Source of the DNA: Allonocardiopsis opalescens | Lineage (GTDB): Bacteria; Actinomycetota; Actinomycetes; Streptosporangiales; Streptosporangiaceae | Direction: 5' to 3' | Assembly (NCBI RefSeq): GCF_003002095.1 | Contig: NZ_PVZC01000004.1 | Span: forward strand, 248,001 to 312,000 | Length of the DNA stretch: 64,000 bases | In this document: positions 9,200-17,804 of the stretch, one piece after another | How positions within the stretch are numbered: the first letter of the stretch is position 1 | Layout: every line of letters starts with the position of its first letter | Notes under the pieces: generated by a model | What the model saw: only the letters and a program-made list of their open reading frames with translations | Databases searched by the model: none | Told to the model about the DNA's origin: nothing | Translations under genes and position numbers: made by a program

Positions 9200-10060
9200 G
9201 TGGACGTGGTGCGGGCTGAGGGGTCGGGGACCTTCTCGCTGGGTGGGGAGCTGTCCGTGGTGCGGCTCGGGTACGGGACGATGCAGCTCACCGGGCCGGG
9301 GGTCTGGGGGGAGCCGGACGATCCCGATGAGGCGGTGCGGGTACTGCGGCGGGCGGTGGAGCTGGGGGTGACCTTCTTCGACACGGCCGACTCCTATGGG
9401 CCGTACGTGGCGGAGCGGCTGCTCAAGCGGGCGCTGCATCCGTACGCCGACGAGGTCGTGATCGCGACGAAGGCCGGGTTCACCCGGCCGGGGCCGGGCG
9501 ACTGGCGGGTGAACGGGCGTCCCGACCACCTGCGGCGGCAGGTGGAGCTGAGCCTGGGCAACCTCGGGCTGGACCGCATCGACCTGCTGCAGCTGCACCG
9601 GATCGATCACCGGGTGCCGCTGGCCGACCAGCTGGGGGCGCTGGCGGAGCTGCGCGAGCAGGGCAAGATCCGGCACGTCGGGCTGTCGGAGGTCTCCGTC
9701 GACCAGCTGCGGGCCGCCGAGCGGGTCGTGCCGATCGTCTCGGTGCAGAACCTCTACAACGTCGCCGAGCGCGGTGCCGAGGACGTCCTGGCCTACTGCG
9801 AGCGCCACGGCATCGCGTTCATCCCGTGGTTCCCGCTGGCAACCGGGGCGCTGGCCCAGCCGGGCGGACCGCTCGCGGCCGCCGCGCGGCGCCGAGGCGC
9901 CACTCCCGCCCAGCTCGCGCTGGCCTGGCTGCTGCGGCGCTCGCCCGTCATGCTGCCGATCCCGGGCACCTCGCGGGTGGCGCATCTGGAGCAGAACGTC
10001 GCCGCGGCCGGAGTCGACCTCAGCGACGCGGAGTTCGACGCCATCGCCGCGGCGGCCTGA
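9200..10060 (+). CDS. Aldo/keto reductase
   Basis: This 286-residue TIM-barrel oxidoreductase has the AKR tetrad: Asp and Tyr in FFDTADSYGP, Lys in ATKAGF and His in LLQLHRID. The C-terminal SPVMLPIPGTSRVAHLEQN is the NADPH-binding stretch. GTG 9200 follows GGAGG (9190-9194) closely. The substrate is unknown. The stop is immediately followed, in another frame, by a truncated MrcB/NOV_C remnant. Confidence 0.93.
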   Translation: MDVVRAEGSGTFSLGGELSVVRLGYGTMQLTGPGVWGEPDDPDEAVRVLRRAVELGVTFFDTADSYGPYVAERLLKRALHPYADEVVIATKAGFTRPGPGDWRVNGRPDHLRRQVELSLGNLGLDRIDLLQLHRIDHRVPLADQLGALAELREQGKIRHVGLSEVSVDQLRAAERVVPIVSVQNLYNVAERGAEDVLAYCERHGIAFIPWFPLATGALAQPGGPLAAAARRRGATPAQLALAWLLRRSPVMLPIPGTSRVAHLEQNVAAAGVDLSDAEFDAIAAAA

Positions 10061-10061
10061 T

Positions 10062-10715
10062 ATCGACCTCAGTGTCAACCGGTCGAAGCTCGGGAGCGGG
10101 TACGAGGCCGGGAACGTCGTGGCCATCGAGTACCGGCGTGACGCCGTTCCCGACGAGCAGGCTCTCGCCGCGGACGTCCGGTTCATGGCCGAACTGCTCG
10201 ACGTCCTGTACCGGGCCGGTGACGAGTCCTACGTGCCGGGTGACGCGGTCCTCGAAGTGGTCGAGGCGCTGGACGCCGCCGAGTCGACCGCCGGTCGAGC
10301 CGGGGGACGGGCGGGCGGTCAGGGCTTCCGGCTCACGGCCGGGGAGAGGCGGGCCGTGGAGGCGCATGCCATGGCCACCGTGACGGCGGCATGTGCGGCG
10401 CAAGGGTGGCTCGTCGAGGACGTCAGTCGGAGCAGGTCCTTCGATCTTCTGCTGACGCGTGGTGCCGAGCGGCTGCACGTCGAGGTCAAGGGCACGGTCT
10501 CCGAAGGCCGTCAGGTCGTGCTGACGCGGGCGGAGGTGGAGGCGCAGCGCCGGTTCGCTCCTGACAACGCTCTCGCCGTCGTGCACTCCATCGCACTGGA
10601 CCGCGCCGCCGATCCTCCGCGGGCGAAAGGCGGGCGCCTGCGCTGGATCTCGCCGTGGGAGATCGAGGACGAGTCGCTGACCGTCGTGTCGTACATCCAT
10701 CGGACACCGCGGTGA
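10062..10715 (+). pseudogene. 5'-truncated McrB-N-like/NOV_C (DUF3883) gene remnant
   Basis: An open frame of 217 codons begins in mid-domain right after the aldo/keto reductase stop and has no start codon there. Its first ~50 residues (LGSGYEAGNVVAIEYRR, VPDEQALAADV) match the tail of MrcB-like N-terminal domains. Residues ~90-200 (HAMATVTAACAAQGW, HVEVKGTVSEGRQVVLTRAE) match the NOV_C/DUF3883 nuclease-like domain with its EVKG core. Such proteins accompany type IV restriction and other defence loci. The missing front half makes a pseudogene likely. Internal GTG or ATG codons (for example the ATG at about 10185) could still start a short product containing only NOV_C. Confidence 0.65.
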
Positions 10716-11087
10716 CGCGCTCGTCGCCCGGCGGCGCGTCCGGGCCTGGCCGCATCGTCCGGTTCGGCCCTTCGGCGGCGCGGACGGCCGCGCGGTGGTG
10801 ACGTCGGCAGCGTCGCGCTGGTAGCGGCGCCGCTTCTCCGCCTCCGTCGCGTGCGGACGTCCACGGTGCCGCGTTCGGCACCCGTGTGCCGGCGTACTCG
10901 CCCTCACCCTGTTCCGGCGGCGTCGTGCGTCGGCACGGACCCGAGTGCGTGCGCGGTACCAGCGGTTTCTTCGAATCGTTCCGGCCGCCCCCGCGCGGGG
11001 CCGCCGGAACGGCGGCGATCCGCCCGGAGCGCGGCCGTGTGCGGTGGATCCCATCGCGCTGCGGACCGGTACGGGAGTGCTCCACTG
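10716..11087. other. Gene-free GC-rich stretch
   Basis: No credible gene was found. Open frames here lack family similarity and ribosome sites. The right end leads into the HxlR operator. Confidence 0.5.
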
Positions 11088-11110
11088 TCTACTACACTTT
11101 CCGTAGTAGA
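11088..11110. promoter_or_regulatory. HxlR-type operator
   Basis: TCTACTAC (11088-11095) and GTAGTAGA (11103-11110) form a perfect inverted repeat with 7-bp spacer, 26 bp upstream of the HxlR start. TACTA/TAGTA-type palindromes are known HxlR/YodB-family sites, so autoregulation is likely. Confidence 0.65.
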
Positions 11111-11135
11111 TGAGGATTTCGTAGCGAGGTGGGCG

Positions 11136-11519
11136 ATGGGCGAGCCGTCCGAGGGGCACCCGGGGCACGACGCCGCCGTCTGCGCGTACTTCCATGCGGC
11201 CGTCGAGTTGATCGGGCGGCGGTGGAACGGGGCGGTACTGCAGTCGCTGTCGGCCGGGCCGCTGCGCTACCGGGAGTTGAAGCGGCGCATTCCGGAGGTC
11301 GGCGACACGATGCTGTCGCAGCGGCTGCGCGAGTTGGAGGCCGAAGGGCTGCTGGTGCGCGAGGTCGACGCCGGGCCGCCCGTCCGCGTCAGCTACGCCC
11401 TCACGCCCAAGGGCGCCGCGCTCGCCCCGGTCCTGGCGGCCATCACCGCCTGGGGCCATGAATGGCTCCGCACCGGCGCCGCGGCCGACAACGGCTCCGC
11501 CGCGGACGGCGGGTCATGA
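11136..11519 (+). CDS. HxlR family transcriptional regulator
   Basis: A 127-residue winged-helix protein: AVCAYFHAAVELIGRRWNGA, then PLRYRELKRRIPEVGDTMLSQRLREL as recognition helices and wing YALTPKGAAL. These regulators commonly sense quinones or aldehydes. ATG 11136 follows GAGG (11126-11129). No divergent or adjacent co-directional enzyme lies nearby; the next gene starts 660 bp downstream. Confidence 0.9.
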   Translation: MGEPSEGHPGHDAAVCAYFHAAVELIGRRWNGAVLQSLSAGPLRYRELKRRIPEVGDTMLSQRLRELEAEGLLVREVDAGPPVRVSYALTPKGAALAPVLAAITAWGHEWLRTGAAADNGSAADGGS

Positions 11520-12180
11520 GGGCGCCGTTGTCGGCCGGGCGGCCGCTCAACGCTCGTCGCGCCCGGCCGCCGCACCGGTCGGTGCGGCCGCATGTCGGTG
11601 CTGAGAACGGTGTAGCCGACGGCACGGGAGGCGGGCGACGCGTGGTCCAGGGGCCCGTCCGGAGTCCGCACGGCGTGGAATCGGGTCCGCACGCGGCTGT
11701 CGGCGGCCGCTCGGAGCGGGAGTCGCGTCGTGATGGTTCACGCCCTCGCCTGCGCGTTCCCGGGACGATCGCACCGCCTACCGCAGCTGCTTGCCGCCGG
11801 CCCCACCCGTGGGTCCGTGCCCGCCGTGCCATCGGAGCCGCGCACGGACTCAGGTCGTCGGCGGGCCGGGCGTTTCCGCGCGGCTCCGGACCTCCGGTCG
11901 GTCGCGCGTGTTCACGCGCTCGCGTGCCCTCGGCGAGCCGTACGCGCGCACACACTCCGGTGCCCTCGGCCGATCGTGCCGGCCGGTGCCGTTCCGCGTC
12001 GTCGGATCGTCGCCTGAGCCGGCGCCCTTCCGCACCGTCCAAGGTTCCCGCAGGCCGCAGCCCCTCCGTGCCGGTCGGTGCGTCTCCCCGCCGCCGGTGC
12101 GCGCACCCGGCCGCCCGCCCTGAGCGGGCGGCGGCCGACCCCCGTCCACGTCCTTCCGCCACTACCGACCGGAGCCGAGC
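11520..12180. other. Gene-free stretch (661 bp)
   Basis: High-GC sequence with open frames on both strands but no plausible start, domain or ribosome site until GGAG before the gene at 12181. No tRNA or strong terminator was seen. Confidence 0.5.
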
Positions 12181-13680
12181 ATGACCGACCACGGACACCC
12201 CCTGCTGTTCGGCGCGTTCGTCGCGCCCGACGCCCGGCAGCCCAAGCGCACCGTCGAACTGGCGCGCTTCGCCGACGCCGCCGGGCTGGACATCCTGGGC
12301 GTCCAGGACCATCCGTACCAGCCGAACTTCCTCGACACCTGGACGCTGCTGTCGACACTGGCCGGGCAGACCGAGCGCATCGTGCTCTTCCCCGACGTCG
12401 TGAACCTGCCGCTGCGCCCGCCGGCCGTGCTGGCGCGGGCCGCCGCCTCGCTCGACGTGCTCAGCGGCGGCCGGGTGGAACTCGGGCTGGGCGCCGGCGC
12501 CTTCCCCGACGGGGTGGCCGCCATGGGCGGTCCGGCGCGCGGGCCGGGGGAGTCGATCGAGGCGCTGGAGGAGGCCATCGGCGTCATCCGGTCGCTGTGG
12601 ACGCCCGGTGAGCCGGTGCGGATGCACGGCCGGCACTACACGCTCGACGGCGCGCGGCCCGGGCCGGTGCCCGCGCACCCCGTCGGCATCTGGGTCGGCT
12701 CCTACAAGCGGCGCATGCTGCGGCTGACCGGCCGTCTCGCCGACGGCTGGATCCCCAGCTCGATGTACGCCGCGCCCGAGGTGCTGCCCGGGATGGCGGC
12801 GATCATCGACGCCGCCGCCGAGGAGGCCGGACGCGATCCGGCCGACATCCGCCGCTGGTACAACGTGGCGGGCGGCTTCACCGGCCGCTCCGGCGGCTTC
12901 CTGCAGGGACCGCCCGCGCTGTGGGTTGAGCAGCTCGCGGAGCTGGCCCTGGAGCAGGGCGTGAGCGGCTTCATCCTCGGCCCGGGCGCGGCGGCAGAGT
13001 CCGACCTGCGCCGCTTCGCCGAGGAGGTGGCGCCGGCCGTGCGCGCGGCCGTCGCGGCCGAGCGAGGCACCCCCGTCGAGCCGGCGGACGTCCAGGCGGA
13101 CCTGGCCCCGGCCGAGCGAACCGCCGGCCACCCGCCCGTCCTGGACCCGGCCACCCGTCCGCGCGCCCCGCGCCGCGCGGACGCGCCGGCGAGCGCCGCG
13201 GGCCGGGCGAACGCCCAGCACCTGGTGCAGATCCACGACCATCTGCGGTCCGAGCTGGAGCAGATCCGCGGCGTCGTCGAGCAGCTGGCCGCCGGGCACG
13301 CCGATCCGGCGTCGGCGCGCTCGCTGATCAACCGGATGACGATGCGGCAGAACTACTGGTCCGTGGGCGCGTTCTGCGCCTCGTACTGCCGGATGCTCAC
13401 CCTGCACCACACCATCGAGGACGAGCAGATGTTCACCGGGCTGCGCGTCCGCGACGCCGAGCTCGGCCCGGTGCTGGACCGGCTCAGCGAGGAGCACGAG
13501 GTCATCGCCGACATCCTGGTCCGCTTGGACGCCGCCCTGGTCGGCATGGTCGCCGACCCCGACAGCCTCGACACCGTCCGCCGCGAGACCGAGACCCTGG
13601 CCGAGCAGCTGCTCTCCCACCTGGACTACGAGGAGGAGGAACTGCTGGAGCCGATCGCCCGCCTCGGCCTGCGCATCTGA
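12181..13680 (+). CDS. Luciferase-like flavin oxidoreductase fused to hemerythrin domain
   Basis: The product is 499 residues long. Residues ~1-300 form an LLM-class F420/FMN-dependent TIM barrel (LLFGAFVAPDARQPKR, GRVELGLGAGAFPDG, HPVGIWVGSYKRRML). A Pro/Ala-rich linker (~305-340) joins it to a hemerythrin HHE domain (~340-495) whose likely iron ligands lie in IHDHLRSELE, LHHTIEDEQMF, SEEHEVIAD and HLDYEEEELLEP. A di-iron centre beside a flavin or F420 site suggests coupling of redox chemistry with oxygen or NO binding; that is inference. ATG follows GGAG. It stands alone in two long gene-free gaps. Confidence 0.9.
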   Translation: MTDHGHPLLFGAFVAPDARQPKRTVELARFADAAGLDILGVQDHPYQPNFLDTWTLLSTLAGQTERIVLFPDVVNLPLRPPAVLARAAASLDVLSGGRVELGLGAGAFPDGVAAMGGPARGPGESIEALEEAIGVIRSLWTPGEPVRMHGRHYTLDGARPGPVPAHPVGIWVGSYKRRMLRLTGRLADGWIPSSMYAAPEVLPGMAAIIDAAAEEAGRDPADIRRWYNVAGGFTGRSGGFLQGPPALWVEQLAELALEQGVSGFILGPGAAAESDLRRFAEEVAPAVRAAVAAERGTPVEPADVQADLAPAERTAGHPPVLDPATRPRAPRRADAPASAAGRANAQHLVQIHDHLRSELEQIRGVVEQLAAGHADPASARSLINRMTMRQNYWSVGAFCASYCRMLTLHHTIEDEQMFTGLRVRDAELGPVLDRLSEEHEVIADILVRLDAALVGMVADPDSLDTVRRETETLAEQLLSHLDYEEEELLEPIARLGLRI

Positions 13681-14238
13681 GGGCCCGTCCCGGCGGCGCC
13701 GGGACCGCGCCGCTCCGGCTCGGTCGCCCGGCCGGCGGGCCTTCGGGGGCGGGGTGGCGGAACGGCGCGCGCACGCGGACCCCGTGACGCTGCCGGAACG
13801 ACGTGGGCGACGGGCCCGCGACACCTGGCCGCACCGTCGAGGGTCCGGCTTCGGCCGGTGCGGGGGATCGTGGTGCGGGAACGCGCGGACGCCTGCGCCC
13901 GCTGACGGGCGCGGGGGCGTGGTGCCGGAATCCGGCCGACCGCGACCCCGGACGGTGCATCGCCGCAGACGCGTCCTCGCCTCCTGGCGCGACGGCGCCC
14001 GCGACGGCCGGGCCGTCAGGACCTGGCGGGTCCGGTCGGTCCGGGCGACCGAGGCGGGGGAGCCTGGACCGCGCCCCGTGTCGACGTCAGCCCCATGGTG
14101 GGGGAGGGCGGAATTCGGTGAAGGGGAGGGCGAGTCCACGTTAATGATCTACGTCGTAAAGGTGGCTGCTGTAGACGCTTCGCGAACAGCAGCAGACCGG
14201 ACCCGCGACCATGCCGGAACGAAGGCCCGACGACCAGC
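13681..14238. other. Gene-free stretch (558 bp)
   Basis: No credible gene or RNA was found between the hemerythrin fusion and the convergent MarR gene. Open frames are uninterrupted only because of high GC. Confidence 0.5.
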
Positions 14239-14718
14239 TCAGCGCCCCGTGTCAGGGTCACCGTCGCCATTGGCCGCGCGGAGGGTGCGCATGGCGGCGG
14301 CGAGGGCGGCGGCCTCGGCGGTGCCGAGCGGCTCCAGGACGGTGCGGCGCACGATGTCGGCGGTGGCCGCGCGGACCTCGTCGGCGACCTGCCGGCCGTG
14401 CTCGGTCAGCGCGGCGTAGACGACCCTGCGGTCCGTCTCGCACGGTTCGCGCCTGATCAGGCCCGCCTTGACCATCCGGTCGGCGACCTTGGTGAAGCCG
14501 CCACTGGTGAGCGCGGCCTCACGGGCCAGCCGGCTCATCGGCATCCGCTGCTCGGGGGAGCGCACCAGCCGCAGCAGGATGTCGAAGGGAGCCGGTGCCA
14601 GGTCGAAGCGCTCGGCGATCTCGCCGAGCAGCCGCTCCTGGGTGGCCAGGTAGCCCTCGATGACCAGCCCCCACCAGGTGACGACCTCGTCGTCGTCGAG
14701 CGCGTCCCGTGCCGCCAT
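14239..14718 (-). CDS. MarR family regulator (MhqR-like)
   Basis: This 159-residue winged-helix protein has the MarR layout: an N-terminal dimer helix, FDILLRLVRSPEQRMPMSRL, ALTSGGFTKVADRMVKAGLI recognition helix, and wing EPCETDRRVVYAALTEHGR. ATG 14718 has GGAG just upstream. It is divergent from a ring-cleaving dioxygenase/esterase pair, an arrangement like MhqR with mhqO-mhqD of Bacillus, where the repressor is released by quinones. Effector identity here is inferred. Confidence 0.88.
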   Translation of the reverse strand: MAARDALDDDEVVTWWGLVIEGYLATQERLLGEIAERFDLAPAPFDILLRLVRSPEQRMPMSRLAREAALTSGGFTKVADRMVKAGLIRREPCETDRRVVYAALTEHGRQVADEVRAATADIVRRTVLEPLGTAEAAALAAAMRTLRAANGDGDPDTGR

Positions 14719-14759
14719 CGCTCCGCCCCCGTTCCCGTGTCCGGGCTCATACTCTAGCG

Positions 14760-14799
14760 TCCAGAATACTTCCTGGAATATATCTTGCGTGGAAGATAT
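14760..14799. promoter_or_regulatory. MarR operator pair in divergent mhq-like promoter
   Basis: ATATCTT (14780-14786) and AAGATAT (14793-14799) form a perfect repeat around GCGTGG. A second one, TCCAG (14760-14764) with CTGGA (14773-14777), is adjacent. The AT-rich block stands out in this genome and lies between the divergent starts. Confidence 0.7.
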
Positions 14800-14850
14800 T
14801 AACGAGGTAGCTTCGCAGCGAGCGGAGCATCCACGACCGGAAGGACCGCG

Positions 14851-15834
14851 ATGTCCATCACGACCAGCGGACTGCACCACGTCACCGCCATCGGCGGCGA
14901 CCCGCAGCGCAACGTCGACTTCTACCTGCGCGCCCTCGGGCTGCGCCTGGTGAAGCAGACGGTGAACTTCGACGACCCCGGCACCTACCACCTCTACTAC
15001 GGCGACGAGGCCGGCCGCCCCGGCAGCCTGATGACCTTCTTCCCCTGGCCCGGCACCCCGACCGGCCGCCTCGGCAACGGCCAGGCGACCACCACCTCGT
15101 TCTCGGTGCCTGAGAGCTCCATCGGCTGGTGGCAGCGCCACCTCGAAGGGCTCGGCGTGAGCGTCGATCCCGTCGAGAGCCGCGACGAGGAGGACGTGCT
15201 CACCTTCCGCGACCCCGACGGCCTGGTGCTCGCCCTGGTCGGCCACCACGGCGGCGGTGACGACCGCGCCCCCTGGGACAACGGCCTCGTCCCGGTCGAG
15301 CACGCGATCCGCGGCCTGCACTCGGTGACGCTCTCGGTCGCCCAGGAGGACGCCACCGCCGACATGCTCGTCAACGGCCTCGGCCTGCGCCCGCAGAGCC
15401 GCGACGGCAACCGCTTGCGCTACGCCGCCGGCGAGGGCGGACCCGGCGCGCTCGTGGACGTCCTGGTCACCCCCGACGCCCCGCGCGGACTCGTCGCGGC
15501 CGGCACCGTGCACCACGTGGCCTGGCGCGCGCCCGACCAGGCGACGCAGGCGGCCTGGCGGGACGAACTGCTCGACCAGGGCGTGCGGGTGACCTCCATC
15601 CTCGACCGGCAGTACTTCCGGTCGATCTACTTCCGCGAGCCCGCCGGCACCCTGCTGGAGGTGGCCACCGACGAGCCGGGCTTCGCCATCGACGAGCCGC
15701 TGCTCGAACTGGGGCGCGCGCTCAAGCTTCCGCCGTGGCTGGAGCCGCAGCGCGACGACATCCAGGCGCTGCTGCCCGCGCTCGACCTGCCGGACGAGAA
15801 CGACCCTGCCGTCGCCGACCGGCTGCGGACATGA
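14851..15834 (+). CDS. Ring-cleaving dioxygenase, VOC superfamily (MhqO-like)
   Basis: A 327-residue protein with two glyoxalase/VOC modules. Metal-ligand candidates are His in GLHHVTAIGG, the second-module GLHSVTLSV, HHVAWRA and the Glu in GTLLEVATDEPGF. The signature DFYLRALGLRLVKQTVNFDD is typical of the MhqA/MhqO family, Fe-dependent extradiol cleavage of hydroquinones. It starts 30 bp after the operator region and its stop overlaps the esterase start (ATGA). Confidence 0.9.
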   Translation: MSITTSGLHHVTAIGGDPQRNVDFYLRALGLRLVKQTVNFDDPGTYHLYYGDEAGRPGSLMTFFPWPGTPTGRLGNGQATTTSFSVPESSIGWWQRHLEGLGVSVDPVESRDEEDVLTFRDPDGLVLALVGHHGGGDDRAPWDNGLVPVEHAIRGLHSVTLSVAQEDATADMLVNGLGLRPQSRDGNRLRYAAGEGGPGALVDVLVTPDAPRGLVAAGTVHHVAWRAPDQATQAAWRDELLDQGVRVTSILDRQYFRSIYFREPAGTLLEVATDEPGFAIDEPLLELGRALKLPPWLEPQRDDIQALLPALDLPDENDPAVADRLRT

Positions 15835-16466
15835 GCGGCCCCGTCGCGGCGCTGCCGCTCTCCCACCGCTTCCACGACGGCGCCCCCGACGCGCCGGTGC
15901 TGCTGCTCCTGCACGGCACCGGCGGCGGTCCCGGCGACCTCCTCGGCCTGGGCCGCGAGCTGAGCCCCCGCTCGGCACTGCTCGCCCCGGCCGGCCCGGT
16001 ATCGGAGTTCGGCGCCGCCCGCTGGTTCCGGCGGCTGGCCGAGGGCGTGTTCGACTTCGAGGACGTGGTGAAGCAGTCCCGCAGGCTGGCCGGCTTCATC
16101 CGCGCCGCCCGCTACCGCTACGCCTTGGACGACCGGCGGCTGGTGGCGGTCGGCTTCTCCAACGGGGCCAACATCGCCGCCGCCACCCTGCTGCTCCACC
16201 CGGAGGCGCTCCGCGAGGCCGTGCTCTTCTCGGCCATGTCGCCGCTGCCCGACCCGCCGGACACCGACCTCGCCGGCACCCGCGCACTCCTCGCCAACGG
16301 CCGCCGGGACCCCATGGCCCCACTCGACTCCAGCGAAGGCCTCGTCCGCGAACTCACCGCCCGGGGCGCCGCCGTCACCACCGCCTGGCACCCCGGCGGC
16401 CACACCATCACCCCGTCCGGCCGCACCGCGGCCCGCGCGTGGATCGCGGAGGGGGCGGGGGGCTGA
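15831..16466 (+). CDS. Carboxylesterase/phospholipase family hydrolase (MhqD-like)
   Basis: The protein is 211 residues long, with the MhqD/YpfH-type alpha/beta hydrolase features: LLLLHGTGGGPGDL oxyanion region, nucleophile in VGFSNGANIA (GxSxG), NGRRDPMAP for the acid and PGGHTI for the histidine. It is co-translated with the dioxygenase through a 4-bp overlap. Quinone detoxification is inferred from the operon. Confidence 0.9.
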   Translation: MSGPVAALPLSHRFHDGAPDAPVLLLLHGTGGGPGDLLGLGRELSPRSALLAPAGPVSEFGAARWFRRLAEGVFDFEDVVKQSRRLAGFIRAARYRYALDDRRLVAVGFSNGANIAAATLLLHPEALREAVLFSAMSPLPDPPDTDLAGTRALLANGRRDPMAPLDSSEGLVRELTARGAAVTTAWHPGGHTITPSGRTAARAWIAEGAGG

Positions 16467-16484
16467 GCGCTCAGCACCCCGCCC
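16453..16484. terminator. Bidirectional hairpin between convergent genes
   Basis: GGGCGGGG (16453-16460) pairs with CCCCGCCC (16477-16484), enclosing GCTGAGC/GCTCAGC (16462-16475). Both flanking stop codons lie inside the inner stem. There is no T-tract. Confidence 0.6.
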
Positions 16485-17601
16485 GGACCCCGGACAGGAT
16501 GGCGCTCCAGAGCGGGGCGAGATCGGGGAAGTCGAGGCCGGGGGCGTGGACGCGGTTGGTGAGCAGGGCGACGACGCGGTCGTGCTCGGGGAGGACGGCG
16601 AAGCGGATGCCGGTGAAGCCGCTGTGGCCGAAGGCGTGCTGCTCGGGCCAGTGGGCGAAGCCGAGGGCCTGGTCGGGGGAGCGGGCCGGGGTGAGGAAGT
16701 GTTGGGTGGTGCGCGGCGTCCACGGGCCGGTGCCGCGCAGGGAGGCGAGCAGGGCGCGGCCGAAGGCGACCAGGTCGTCGGCGGTGCCGAACAGCCCGGC
16801 GTGGCCGGCGACGCCGTCGAAGGCGTGCCAGGCGTTGCCGTCGTGCACCTCGCCGACCAGGGTGTGCTCGCGCCAGCCCGCGAACGAGTCCGTGTCGGCC
16901 TGCACGGGGTGGGGCTCGCCGCGCCGGATCGAGCGGCGTTCGTAGGCGTCGCCGTGCGCGGTCGCGACCAGCGGCAGCGCGGCGTCGGCGGGCGTGCCGC
17001 GCGGCCGGAAGTGGGCGCCCGCCATCCCGGCCGGCTCGAAGGCGAGCCGGCGGGCGGCGGCGGGCAGGTCGAGGCCGGACGCACGCGCCACGATCCCGCC
17101 GAGCAGCATGAAGCCCAGGTCGGAGTAGTGGCGACCCTGCCCCACCGGATGGCGCGGCGGCAGCTCGGCCACGGCCTCCAGCGGATCGCGGCCGCAGACG
17201 CCGTCGAGCAGGTAGACCGGCCACCACTCCGGCAACCCGGACCGGTGCTCGAGCAGGTCGCGCAGGCGCACGGCGGGCGGCAGCGCGGGCAGCCAGTCGG
17301 CGGCCGGGGCGTCCAGGTCGAGCGCGCCGCCGTCCACCAGGCTCATCACGGCGCCGGTCGTCGCGGCCGCCTTGGTGACCGACGCGAGGTCGAAGACGGC
17401 GTCGGGCACCATGGGCGGCGGGTCGGGCACCGGGCGCGGCACCCCGTCCTCAAGCAGGAACGCCCAGCGGTGGCCCCGGACGACCGTGGCGAGGTCCGCC
17501 GCGCTGGAGGCCACCCGCAGCACCGCCCCCGACGGGCCCGCCGGCAGCTCCAGCTCGCACAGTTCGGCCGGCTCACGTTCGGCGTCCCGTTCTGCTCGCA
17601 C
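16471..17601 (-). CDS. Serine hydrolase, beta-lactamase/transpeptidase-like fold
   Basis: This 376-residue protein has the class C/EstB-type motif SVTK in FDLASVTKAAAT (nucleophile Ser), the second-motif Tyr in GRHYSDLGFMLLGG, and a C-terminal GHSGFTGIRFAVLPE in place of KTG. It lacks an obvious signal peptide, so it is more likely a cytoplasmic esterase or peptidase than a penicillin-binding protein. GTG 17601 was chosen; upstream sequence is not homologous-looking. Divergent from manA. Confidence 0.85.
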   Translation of the reverse strand: MRAERDAEREPAELCELELPAGPSGAVLRVASSAADLATVVRGHRWAFLLEDGVPRPVPDPPPMVPDAVFDLASVTKAAATTGAVMSLVDGGALDLDAPAADWLPALPPAVRLRDLLEHRSGLPEWWPVYLLDGVCGRDPLEAVAELPPRHPVGQGRHYSDLGFMLLGGIVARASGLDLPAAARRLAFEPAGMAGAHFRPRGTPADAALPLVATAHGDAYERRSIRRGEPHPVQADTDSFAGWREHTLVGEVHDGNAWHAFDGVAGHAGLFGTADDLVAFGRALLASLRGTGPWTPRTTQHFLTPARSPDQALGFAHWPEQHAFGHSGFTGIRFAVLPEHDRVVALLTNRVHAPGLDFPDLAPLWSAILSGVRAGC

Positions 17602-17804
17602 AGCCCGCCAGCCTAACCGCGCCGCGGTCGGCGCCGTGCGAGGGCGGCGGTCGATCGCGCGTCCGGCGACCGAAACGCGTCCAGGGCGCGCCCGCCGGAA
17701 CGGCGGGCGCCGGATCCAGGGCGGACGGGGATCGTTAGGCTGGCCGTGGCGGGGAGCTCCCGGCAGCGGGGGCACGAGGGCGGCAGAGCGGGACGGACGG
17801 GAAC

